Source: Desulfuromusa sp. | GTDB taxonomy: Bacteria; Desulfobacterota; Desulfuromonadia; Desulfuromonadales; Geopsychrobacteraceae | Assembly (NCBI GenBank): GCA_029934755.1 | Contig: JAOZLQ010000065.1 | Coordinates: 1 to 11,465 of the forward strand | DNA length: 11,465 bases | Direction: 5' to 3' | Shown: in pieces, positions 1 through 6,273 of the stretch | Layout: every line of letters begins with the position of its first letter | How positions within the stretch are numbered: position 1 is the first letter of the stretch | The notes under the pieces: generated by a model | The model's input: only the letters and a program-made list of their open reading frames with translations | Databases searched by the model: none | Told to the model about the DNA's origin: nothing | Translations under genes and position numbers: made by a program

Positions 1-161
1 TGACGAGTAAGCCAGAGGGAACCGGACTGGGGCTGGCTATTGTAAAACAATTGGTCTCTGAGTTGAGGGGGAATATCAGCCTCAAGGACAGGTCTCAAGA
101 TGGAGTTGAAGTCATTATACATTTCCCCAAGGGAGGTAGCGGATGCGCGGGCGAATTCTGA
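1..161 (+). CDS. Sensor histidine kinase, C-terminal end only (partial)
   Basis: The reading frame that starts at base 3 and stops with TGA at 159-161 encodes the last 52 residues of a histidine kinase. It begins with TSKPEGTGLGLAIVKQLV, the F-box and G2-box glycine-rich ATP lid of the HATPase_c domain, and continues with the usual final strand (GVEVIIHFP). The family autophosphorylates on a histidine and passes the phosphate to a partner response regulator. That partner is almost certainly the next gene, whose ATG lies 19 bases inside this frame, so the two are translationally coupled. The sensor, membrane and phospho-acceptor histidine parts lie outside the window, so the signal cannot be read. 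The last residues after IIHFPKG are poorly conserved tail. The call as kinase is firm and the specificity is unknown. Confidence 0.9.
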   Translation, partial: TSKPEGTGLGLAIVKQLVSELRGNISLKDRSQDGVEVIIHFPKGGSGCAGEF

Positions 162-1510
162 TTGTTGAAGATGAGGAGGTTTTACGCGAGAGTCTGGTCG
201 ATTTTTTTCGTCAGGAAGATTATACAGCACGTGGCGTGGATACTCTTTCTGGCGCACGGAAAGAATTATATCAGCATGATTTTTATCTAATGATTCTGGA
301 TCTGAAGCTACCTGATGGTTCTGGTATTGACCTGCTTTCTGAAATTTCTGATCTGCAATCGTTGTTGGTCATTGTTACGACAGCATTTCCGGAGGTACAA
401 ACTGCGGTCAGGGCTTTGAAACTTGGGGCTTTTGATTATATCAATAAGCCATTTGACCTTGATGAGCTGCAACTCATTGTCGAAAGAGCGATGGATACAC
501 GTCAATTAAGAGGAGAGGTGAATTCTTTCAGGCAGCGTGAAAAACAACGCAATAAACGTTCCTGGACCCGTCTGGAAGGAGAGTCCAATGTCCTCAAAAA
601 AATCCGTCAGGAAATTTTGTTGGTAGCCAAAGCTGATACGACTACCACTTTAATTTTTGGAGAAAGTGGTGTCGGAAAAGAATTGGTGGTAGAGGCCATC
701 CATTATCAGAGTGCGCGACGCGAAGGTCCACTTCTTAAGATTAATTGTGCTGCCTTACCTGCAGCATTGTTGGAAAATGAACTTTTTGGTCATGAGAAAG
801 GGGCATATACGGATGCAAATGGTCGCCAGAAAGGCCTCTTTGAGATTGCTGATCATGGCACCTTATTTTTGGATGAAATCGCAGAAATGGAACCGGGATT
901 GCAAGCTAAATTACTTCGTGTTCTCGAAGATAAAACCGTGACCAGACTTGGCGGCCGACAGCCGATTCAGGTTGATGTTCGAATTGTTGCTGCAACAAAT
1001 AGAGATCTGCGTGAAAGGATTGATGCCGGATTGTTTCGTGAAGATCTTTTTTACCGTTTGAATGTTTTTCCGATAATGGTTCCCCCATTACGAGAGCACC
1101 CGGAAGATATCCCCTTGTTGGCCGATTTATTCCTTAAGGAATTTCTGTTGCATAGTCCGGATAAAAATTGTGTATTTTCTGCTACAGCGGTGGAATGCCT
1201 GAGGAATCATCCGTGGCCCGGTAATGTCAGAGAGTTGAAAAATGTTATTGAGCGGACCACTCTACTCCATTCGGGAGGAACCATTATCCCTGAAAATCTG
1301 GCTTTGGTTGGGTGCTGTTCGGAGGTGAAGTCAACAATAGAAGAGACAAAAACACTCTCTGAAGTGGAGAAAATGCATATACTTGCTGTCTACCAAAACA
1401 CCGGTAATAATAAAACCCGCACGGCAGATATTCTTGGGATCAATCGATTGACTCTCCGGCGCAAGCTAAAAGAATATGGGATCAGTTCAGGCTCTTGCAA
1501 AACCCTTTAA
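143..1510 (+). CDS. NtrC-family sigma-54-dependent response regulator
   Basis: This is a 455-residue two-component regulator in the standard order. The receiver domain covers about 4-118 (acidic pair E9/D10, phospho-acceptor D53 in ILDLKLPDG, K102 in NKPF). The AAA+ sigma-54 activation domain covers about 142-375, with Walker A GESGVGKE at 173-180, Walker B LFLDEI with D244/E245, and the LFREDLFYRLNVFP segment near 297-310. A Fis-type helix-turn-helix lies at about 425-446. The protein binds upstream activating sites and uses ATP to remodel sigma-54 RNA polymerase. GGGAGG at 131-136 sits six bases before the ATG and supports this start. The sigma-54 contact loop reads GAYTDA (220-225) instead of GAFTGA. 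The last seven residues (449-455) come from an inserted repeat element; without it the protein would end KEYGIS. Its targets are unknown, and I found no convincing -24/-12 promoter in the window. Confidence 0.95.
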   Translation: MRGRILIVEDEEVLRESLVDFFRQEDYTARGVDTLSGARKELYQHDFYLMILDLKLPDGSGIDLLSEISDLQSLLVIVTTAFPEVQTAVRALKLGAFDYINKPFDLDELQLIVERAMDTRQLRGEVNSFRQREKQRNKRSWTRLEGESNVLKKIRQEILLVAKADTTTTLIFGESGVGKELVVEAIHYQSARREGPLLKINCAALPAALLENELFGHEKGAYTDANGRQKGLFEIADHGTLFLDEIAEMEPGLQAKLLRVLEDKTVTRLGGRQPIQVDVRIVAATNRDLRERIDAGLFREDLFYRLNVFPIMVPPLREHPEDIPLLADLFLKEFLLHSPDKNCVFSATAVECLRNHPWPGNVRELKNVIERTTLLHSGGTIIPENLALVGCCSEVKSTIEETKTLSEVEKMHILAVYQNTGNNKTRTADILGINRLTLRRKLKEYGISSGSCKTL

Positions 1511-1613
1511 CCTCCAGCACTCGTCATTCCCGCGCAAGCGGGAATCCAGAGGTTTTCTGGGTTCATCAAAAAACTGGATCCACGTTTTCACGAGGATGAC
1601 GACTTTTGCAAGA
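1488..1613. mobile_element. MITE/REP-like inverted-repeat element with 9-bp flanking duplication
   Basis: This is a non-coding element of about 126 bp. Near its ends are perfect 11-bp inverted repeats, CTCTTGCAAAA (1492-1502) and TTTTGCAAGAG (1604-1614). Inside these are two 29-bp arms, 1521-1549 and 1574-1602, which are inverted copies matching at 22 of 29 positions. The left arm also folds on itself (ATTCCCGC 1526-1533, GCAA loop, GCGGGAAT 1538-1545). The direct repeat GGATCAGTT occurs at 1479-1487 and 1614-1622, as expected of a target-site duplication. The inverted repeats are offset by a few bases from the duplication on the left, so the exact ends are uncertain. It holds no transposase, so any movement would need an enzyme in trans. 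The CGTCATTCCCGCG hairpin type is widespread as dispersed repeats in proteobacteria. Confidence 0.75.
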
Positions 1614-1635
1614 GGATCAGTTGAATTCAAGTTTA

Positions 1636-2058
1636 TCAGTGGAGATGTTTGGTCATCTCCAAAACGTTATTGCCCCCTTCTTGAATATATCTGACCTGAT
1701 CCATTAACTTAAAAATAATTTGGATCCCACGGCCCCCTTCATCACTGCCCCGTGCTTTAAGCTTAGCGAGTGTTTCCAAGTCAAAACCCTGCCCCTGATC
1801 GAAAACCTTGATGGTGATATCTTGATCAGAGGCAGAGATTGTGACTCTGACATCTTTATCCGGGTCAAAGTCGTTGGCATGACAGATGACGTTTGCCAAA
1901 GCTTCGGTCAATACCAGATTAAGATGATAGGCGAGCTCCCGGCGATTTCCTTGGTAGTTTTTCAAGGAGTAAGCCATGCTTTCACCGATCCGTCCAATCA
2001 TCCCGAGGTACTTGGTCTGATTTGGAACCGTGATATCAACTTTAACCTGTTTTGACAT
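1636..2058 (-). CDS. RsbW/SpoIIAB-type serine kinase, ATP-binding protein (anti-sigma-factor family)
   Basis: This 140-residue protein is a single GHKL/HATPase_c_2 domain, the full length of the RsbW/SpoIIAB family. The N-box is LTEALANVICHAN, with E52 and N56 as the expected general base and Mg-binding residues. The G1 box is DQGQGFD (87-93). The G2 region is DEGGRGIQIIFKLMDQV (106-122). Such proteins phosphorylate a STAS antagonist on serine and alternately bind that antagonist or an output protein such as a sigma factor. The STAS gene lies 30 bases upstream on the same strand and is the obvious substrate. All catalytic boxes look intact, so kinase activity is expected. No sigma factor is adjacent, so the name anti-sigma factor is family-based. 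The Shine-Dalgarno is weak (AAAGATAG close to the ATG), which suggests coupling to the upstream gene. Confidence 0.9.
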   Translation of the reverse strand: MSKQVKVDITVPNQTKYLGMIGRIGESMAYSLKNYQGNRRELAYHLNLVLTEALANVICHANDFDPDKDVRVTISASDQDITIKVFDQGQGFDLETLAKLKARGSDEGGRGIQIIFKLMDQVRYIQEGGNNVLEMTKHLH

Positions 2059-2064
2059 TTCTAT

Positions 2065-2078
2065 CTTTCTGCAGAAAG
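2065..2078. repeat. 14-bp palindrome between the STAS and RsbW-like genes
   Basis: CTTTCTGCAGAAAG is a perfect palindrome in the 30-bp gap between the STAS stop and the kinase start. In the transcript it could form a 5-bp stem with a TGCA loop next to the weak ribosome binding site of the kinase gene. A role in lowering kinase translation is possible but speculative, because palindromes this short also occur by chance. Confidence 0.3.
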
Positions 2079-2088
2079 TCTACTTTGA

Positions 2089-2424
2089 CTAGAAACTAGC
2101 TAATGCCTCATCTTGAGTGGTAAATATTTCAAAAACCCGATGAAGGCGGGTCAATTCAAACATTGACCGTACCTGTGGCTGGAGGCAGCATAGCTTTAGA
2201 CTACCTTCGCGGGCACTCGCATTTTTGAAGCCGGAAACCAGAGCACCGAGTCCGGATGAATCAATAAAGCGCACAGTGCTTAAATCAATCACTAGACTGC
2301 ATTTACCTTCATCAAACAATTGTAGCATTTGCTCTTTAAGATCTCCGCTATTATGGGCATCCATCCGTTCTTCTTCGACACTGATGATAACAATGTCGCC
2401 CTTTTCGGTCATAGCCAACTGCAT
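2089..2424 (-). CDS. STAS-domain anti-sigma-factor antagonist (RsbV/SpoIIAA type)
   Basis: This 111-residue protein is a single STAS domain, the normal size for RsbV/SpoIIAA. The phosphorylation loop FIDSSGLGALV (53-63) carries D55, S56 and S57; by family precedent the second serine (S57) is the kinase target. In the unphosphorylated state such proteins sequester an RsbW-type kinase and free its output partner. Phosphorylation by the kinase ends this, and a PP2C phosphatase restores it. Both enzymes are encoded next door, the kinase downstream (1636-2058) and the SpoIIE-type phosphatase upstream (2521-5775). AAGGAG (plus coordinates 2432-2437) lies seven bases before the ATG, the best ribosome binding site of this cluster, suggesting strong translation. 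The cellular output controlled is not visible in the window. Confidence 0.93.
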   Translation of the reverse strand: MQLAMTEKGDIVIISVEEERMDAHNSGDLKEQMLQLFDEGKCSLVIDLSTVRFIDSSGLGALVSGFKNASAREGSLKLCCLQPQVRSMFELTRLHRVFEIFTTQDEALASF

Positions 2425-2465
2425 GCGAATTCTCCTTCTTTCAGTTTAGTTGTTTTTGATGCGTT

Positions 2466-2501
2466 AGTTTCAATTATACTCTAATTTAAACAATGATGAT
2501 T
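2466..2501 (-). promoter_or_regulatory. Candidate sigma-70-type promoter for the STAS-kinase pair
   Basis: On the minus strand, in the 96-bp gap between the phosphatase stop and the STAS start, a perfect TATAAT lies at plus coordinates 2473-2478, in an AT-rich stretch. Transcription would begin about 40 bases before the STAS ATG. The -35 region (around 2496-2501) matches the consensus poorly, and there is no extended -10 TG, so the call rests on the -10 box and position. No clear terminator separates the phosphatase gene from this site, so read-through from upstream is also likely. Confidence 0.4.
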
Positions 2502-2520
2502 GAAAAATGAGCAGAGTTAT

Positions 2521-5500
2521 TTATTCTAAAATCTTCATGACAACCAGAGTGATATCATCATTAAAATGACGCATTCCAGTGAAAATCCGTCCTTGAATCA
2601 TAATTCGGTCAATCAGCTCTTGTGGGGTTAGATCATCGCATTCCTCAAGTAATTTTCCTAGTCTTTCAATGCCAAAAAAGACATTATCTTTACTCTCAGC
2701 TTCAATAATTCCATCTGTGTACAGAAGCAGGATATCTCCAGCTTCGAGGTCAGTAGCTTTTTGCTCAAAAGTAATATCACTTTTAATCCCGAAAATCATT
2801 CCGTCCGTGTCCAAAGTCACAATCTTCTGTTCTCGTTTTTTCCAGAGAAGGGGAGTGTTGTGCCCGGCATTTCCATAAATTAATCGCCGATTAGCAGGAT
2901 TATATTGTAGATAAAACATAGTAACAAACAGATCGGAACGATCCAGATCTTTAAGGAAGTAACCGTTGAGGGCTTGCAACATCTCGGCCGGTTGTTTAAT
3001 GCTTTCCATGCGAGCATGGATAAAAGTGCGTGTCTCAGCCATGATCAGTGCTGAGCCAATACTATGTCCAGATACGTCTGCTATGATCAGGTCATATGAT
3101 GAGTTATCGCGCTCAATGAAGTCATAATAATCACCTCCAACCTGATGTGCCGGCACGCAAAGTCCGGCAATAGCAATATGCTCCAAGTCGGGAAGATTTG
3201 AAGGGAGAAGAGTTTTCTGAATCTCTTTGGCTATCTGCATTTCCCGTTCTTGTTCCCGTCCCCGTAGCAGTTTCTGTAACTGCTGATCATTGCGCCAGGC
3301 GATACCAACTTGCCCTGCAAGATTTTCAAATAGAGCAATAAATTCATTGGTGAAGATTCCTTTGGCTGTTTTGGAAAAAGCCGACAAAATTCCAATCGGA
3401 TCTCCTTCAATAATGATCGGAGTATGAGCCAGGCAGGTGATACCATCGCGCTTGATGTGTTCTTTTGAGATTGGTTTGTCGATATTGTCGGTATCATTAA
3501 CAACTGTGGTGGCGTTGGATAGAAATGCCTGACCAATATAGGTTTCCATATTAAGATTACGTTCAAATTGGCCAAAATGTTTCGATGAAGAACCGACCAA
3601 GCTCTTGACCATCAATGTCATTGATTCTGGTTCCAGAAAACGGATGACGCAGAGATCAAATTTGAATTGCTGAGCGAGTAATTCTAAAATGTTGTCGAGG
3701 GTTTTCTGGAAATTCTCTTTGCTGGAAACAATTTGCGCCGCTTCGTATAAGACACTCAGTTGTTCCCGGCTATCAGCGTGACTGATGGTGACGGTGCCAA
3801 AAATATCAAAAACATCTTCCATTTCACTGCCGCGAGCCGACAGGTAGTTTTCCAGAATAATACGTGCAGGAGCGGCACCGACATGGCCAGCTAAAGTGCG
3901 TTCTGTAAAACTTTTCAAGTTTGGAATTTCGTGATCTGAAAGGCCGCCTCTGGCGTCAATTTCCTGATGACTTAAATATTCTGCTATGGCAGCCTGAGCA
4001 GGTTTTTCACCAATGAATTTGGACATCAATTCAACAAATTCCATGACTGTTGGTGCTTTGCTGATTCGTTTTAGTTTGCCGACTTGTTGAGGTGACTGTT
4101 CGACGAAGACATCAACAAACTTTTCGGCTTGAACTTGTTCCTCTTTACTTTGTTGGGCGAAGAAAGACAACGTTAAATAAGCAGACAGGTTGAAAAGCAT
4201 ACTCCAAAACAGAGAGTGAGTATAAATATCAAAACCGCGTAAACCAAATAATTCCAAGGGTTTGAATAAGTCGATACCAAATAGGCCATTTTGTAAAATA
4301 TCTGAATGAAGCCATCCAGAACGGACAAATGCTGGAATTAACAGGGTATAAAACCAAAGAAGAAAACCTAAACTGATTCCTGTAATTGCCGCTTTATGGT
4401 TGGCCCTTTTCCAAAAGAGTCCGCCAATGACGGCAGGTCCAAATTGAGTGGCCGCAGCGAAGGAGATCAGTCCAATATTGACCAAGGCATAAGAGCTACC
4501 GATAACCTTGAAATAGGAATAACCGATGAGAATAACCCCAAGAATGCCGAGTCTCTTGATGTTGATGAGTGCCCTGGAAAAATTTTGCGCCTGAATGTTC
4601 ATTTTAAGAATAATCGGCATGACCAAATGGTTGAGGATCATCGTCGCTATGGTGACCGAAGAAACCATGACCATTCCGGCAGAGGCTGATAATCCCCCAA
4701 TAAAGACCAGCAACGCCAACCAGGGGTGACCAGTAGAAAGAGGCAGAGTCAGGACAAAGTAGTCGGCCTGAGATGTGTCACCGCCGTTAATGATCAAACC
4801 ACCAAGGGCAATCGGCAGAACAAACAGATTCATCAGAAATAAATATGCTGGAAATTTCCACATTGCTGATTTGATATGTTGTTCATCAATATTTTCAGTA
4901 ATCATGATGTGAAATTGACGGGGTAGAAACATGACCGCCATCATTGCCAGGATAATCAGGGTGAACCACTTGGTGTAAGGGGTCTGTTCCGTGCCAAGGC
5001 GGAGCAGGTCTTGGCGTTCTGGGAATTGCTCGAGAAAACGCTGAAAAACATCGATGAACCCATCGAACAAGCCATAGGTGACAAAGATACCAACGGCAAG
5101 AAAAGCGATCAATTTAATCACAGATTCAAAGGCAACTGCTACGACCAATCCTTCATGCTTTTCTGAAGAATCAAGGCTTCTAGCACCAAATAACATGCCG
5201 AAAATTGCCAATAGCAGGGCGACTAAGAATGCCGTGTCGATATTTCCGGGAAGTTTGGAAGCATAACCGTAAAGATCAGTACCGGAGGTGGCTAATGGCA
5301 CTGAAAGAATATCTAACGTCTGAGAAATGGCCTTCAATTGCAGGGCAATGTATGGGGTAATCCCGAATACGGCGAACAGGGTGACAATGGCACCTAGTGC
5401 GGTAGAACGATCATAGCGACTGGAAAGAAAGTCGGCAATACTGGTAATATTCTGCTGCTTACTGATGCGCACCATCTTGCGTAGCAGAAACCACCAGGTA

Positions 5501-5775
5501 AATGCGATCAGGGTTGGACCTAAGTAGATCGGGAGAAATTCCAAGCCGCTGGTGGCTGCTTTACCAACGCTGCCGTAAAATGTCCAGCTGGTGCAATAGA
5601 CAGCTAGAGACAATGAATAAACGTGTGAATTTTTTAGAAGACAAGTACCGGTCTTTCGACATTTCTCAGCATACCAAGCGACCAGAAACAATAGTAAAAA
5701 ATAGCCGAAAGAAACGAGCAGGACAGTTTTTGCGGAGATGATCGACATGGAGAGAATGGTCTTTGCCGGAATCAT
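2521..5775 (-). CDS. SLC5 symporter-like sensor fused to STAC, GAF and PP2C/SpoIIE phosphatase domains
   Basis: This 1084-residue membrane protein has four parts. Residues 15-540 form a sodium:solute symporter (SLC5/PutP) unit of about 13 helices, with CbrA-like motifs YCTSWTFYGSVG (60-71) and QNITSIADFLSSRY (108-121). A STAC domain follows at about 565-665 (TERTLAGHVGAAPARIILEN). A GAF domain lies at about 676-828, and then a short helical linker with QIAKEIQKTLLPSNLP. The SpoIIE/PP2C phosphatase domain (about 865-1082) keeps the metal-binding aspartates: GGDYYDF (D882), ADVSGHS (D900), LYTDG (D1021) and NDDIT (D1073/D1074). The likely job is to dephosphorylate the STAS protein encoded just downstream, under control of solute binding or transport. 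The start overlaps the upstream stop as ATGA, and GGAGGA lies 12 bases before it. In CbrA the same front end drives a histidine kinase, so the phosphatase output is the odd part. The substrate is unknown. Confidence 0.93.
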   Translation of the reverse strand: MIPAKTILSMSIISAKTVLLVSFGYFLLLFLVAWYAEKCRKTGTCLLKNSHVYSLSLAVYCTSWTFYGSVGKAATSGLEFLPIYLGPTLIAFTWWFLLRKMVRISKQQNITSIADFLSSRYDRSTALGAIVTLFAVFGITPYIALQLKAISQTLDILSVPLATSGTDLYGYASKLPGNIDTAFLVALLLAIFGMLFGARSLDSSEKHEGLVVAVAFESVIKLIAFLAVGIFVTYGLFDGFIDVFQRFLEQFPERQDLLRLGTEQTPYTKWFTLIILAMMAVMFLPRQFHIMITENIDEQHIKSAMWKFPAYLFLMNLFVLPIALGGLIINGGDTSQADYFVLTLPLSTGHPWLALLVFIGGLSASAGMVMVSSVTIATMILNHLVMPIILKMNIQAQNFSRALINIKRLGILGVILIGYSYFKVIGSSYALVNIGLISFAAATQFGPAVIGGLFWKRANHKAAITGISLGFLLWFYTLLIPAFVRSGWLHSDILQNGLFGIDLFKPLELFGLRGFDIYTHSLFWSMLFNLSAYLTLSFFAQQSKEEQVQAEKFVDVFVEQSPQQVGKLKRISKAPTVMEFVELMSKFIGEKPAQAAIAEYLSHQEIDARGGLSDHEIPNLKSFTERTLAGHVGAAPARIILENYLSARGSEMEDVFDIFGTVTISHADSREQLSVLYEAAQIVSSKENFQKTLDNILELLAQQFKFDLCVIRFLEPESMTLMVKSLVGSSSKHFGQFERNLNMETYIGQAFLSNATTVVNDTDNIDKPISKEHIKRDGITCLAHTPIIIEGDPIGILSAFSKTAKGIFTNEFIALFENLAGQVGIAWRNDQQLQKLLRGREQEREMQIAKEIQKTLLPSNLPDLEHIAIAGLCVPAHQVGGDYYDFIERDNSSYDLIIADVSGHSIGSALIMAETRTFIHARMESIKQPAEMLQALNGYFLKDLDRSDLFVTMFYLQYNPANRRLIYGNAGHNTPLLWKKREQKIVTLDTDGMIFGIKSDITFEQKATDLEAGDILLLYTDGIIEAESKDNVFFGIERLGKLLEECDDLTPQELIDRIMIQGRIFTGMRHFNDDITLVVMKILE

Positions 5776-6023
5776 GGGTTGCTCTTGTCCTCCACTTCTT
5801 TGGAGTCAGTTTGCACGTCTGTTCCTGAGTAGCGAACAAATAACCAGATAACGACGATTGATGCTGGCCAGCCGATAAAAAAATAGAGAACCAACTCGGG
5901 GATACCAAAGATTAGCAGCTCGGTATTAAAAATATGGACAAAGGGAAAATTGATCATGATCAAGCCTAGAATCAGGCAAAGTCCCCAAGCTTCTCTTATC
6001 GAACTTTCTTGTGATTCTTTCAT
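5772..6023 (-). CDS. Small two-helix membrane protein, likely partner of the SLC5-type sensor
   Basis: This 83-residue protein has two predicted membrane helices (about 12-31 and 40-64) and a charged, hydrophilic C-terminal tail of about 18 residues ending DKSNP. There is no signal peptide cleavage site. AAAGGT lies about eight bases before the ATG. Its stop codon overlaps the start of the SLC5-STAC-GAF-PP2C gene as ATGA, so the two are translationally coupled and probably made in fixed proportion. Small two-helix subunits are often encoded just before SLC5 transporters (DUF4212, DUF485 and DUF3311 types), and a comparable coupled small ORF (cbrX) precedes cbrA in Pseudomonas. I cannot assign it to one of these families by eye. 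A role in folding, membrane insertion or tuning of the sensor is inferred from position only. Confidence 0.8.
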   Translation of the reverse strand: MKESQESSIREAWGLCLILGLIMINFPFVHIFNTELLIFGIPELVLYFFIGWPASIVVIWLFVRYSGTDVQTDSKEVEDKSNP

Positions 6024-6078
6024 CGGCAGACCTTTTACAGGTTAAATCTACGACGATGTTATTTTAAATTTGCATACA

Positions 6079-6112
6079 ACTATAGAATAATCCCGAAAGA
6101 ACACAATTACAA
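6079..6112 (-). promoter_or_regulatory. Candidate sigma-70-type promoter for the minus-strand signalling operon
   Basis: Two overlapping solutions appear on the minus strand: TTGTAA (plus coordinates 6107-6112) with a 17-bp spacer to TATTCT (6084-6089), and TTGTGT (6101-6106) with a 16-bp spacer to TATAGT (6079-6084). Either would start transcription about 45-55 bases before the ATG of the small membrane protein. The matches are fair rather than strong. The region is AT-rich throughout, so chance matches are possible. Confidence 0.45.
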
Positions 6113-6148
6113 CAACTAATTATAAAGTTCACATAGTGAAAATCCATC

Positions 6149-6174
6149 AAAGATTTCATCTTTATAAAGATTTC
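6149..6174. repeat. Direct repeat AAAGATTTC x2 enclosing a 14-bp palindrome; possible operator
   Basis: AAAGATTTC occurs at 6149-6157 and again at 6166-6174, 17 bases apart start to start. The perfect palindrome ATCTTTATAAAGAT (6158-6171) lies between and overlaps the second copy. The block sits between the two divergent candidate promoters, about 20 bases before the plus-strand -35 box, which is a suitable place for a regulator site. AT-rich sequence makes such patterns easier to get by chance. Confidence 0.35.
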
Positions 6175-6192
6175 GGACTATTTTTAAAGGGT

Positions 6193-6222
6193 TTGACGCT
6201 TGTGAAATGAGTGTGCTATTTA
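6193..6222 (+). promoter_or_regulatory. Candidate sigma-70-type promoter for the TPR/LolB/peptide-transport operon
   Basis: TTGACG (6193-6198) is separated by 18 bp from TATTTA (6217-6222), and a TG at 6214-6215 gives an extended -10. Transcription would begin near 6229, leaving a leader of about 45 bases before the TTG start at 6274. This is the best promoter match in the divergent region. Confidence 0.55.
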
Positions 6223-6233
6223 TCGATAAATAG
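6216..6233. promoter_or_regulatory. 18-bp perfect palindrome over the -10 and start site
   Basis: CTATTTATCGATAAATAG (6216-6233) is a perfect 18-bp palindrome covering the -10 box and likely transcription start of the plus-strand promoter. A dimeric repressor bound here would block the promoter. No regulator gene next to it is an obvious candidate, so the operator role is inferred from symmetry and position. Confidence 0.45.
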
Positions 6234-6273
6234 AGTTCCCGGTGCTTCTATTTATCTAAAAGGAATAAGTTTT

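Noticed and set aside
1526..1556. Hairpin as a rho-independent terminator for the response regulator
   Set aside because: The GC-rich stem is not followed by a run of T; it fits better as an arm of the repeat element.
1476..1694. 72-residue plus-strand open frame across the repeat element
   Set aside because: It is composed of the repeat and antisense of the kinase end, with no recognisable domain or ribosome site.
1720..2055. 111-residue plus-strand open frame
   Set aside because: It is antisense to the RsbW-type kinase, which has clear catalytic motifs; the plus frame has none.
3231..3575. 114-residue minus-strand open frame
   Set aside because: It is a frame-shifted shadow within the GAF region of the large fusion gene and has no start signal or domain of its own.
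6211..6273. Extended N-terminus of the TPR lipoprotein from GTG 6211
   Set aside because: It has no ribosome site, lies inside the predicted promoter and palindrome, and would place 21 non-signal residues before a good lipoprotein signal peptide.
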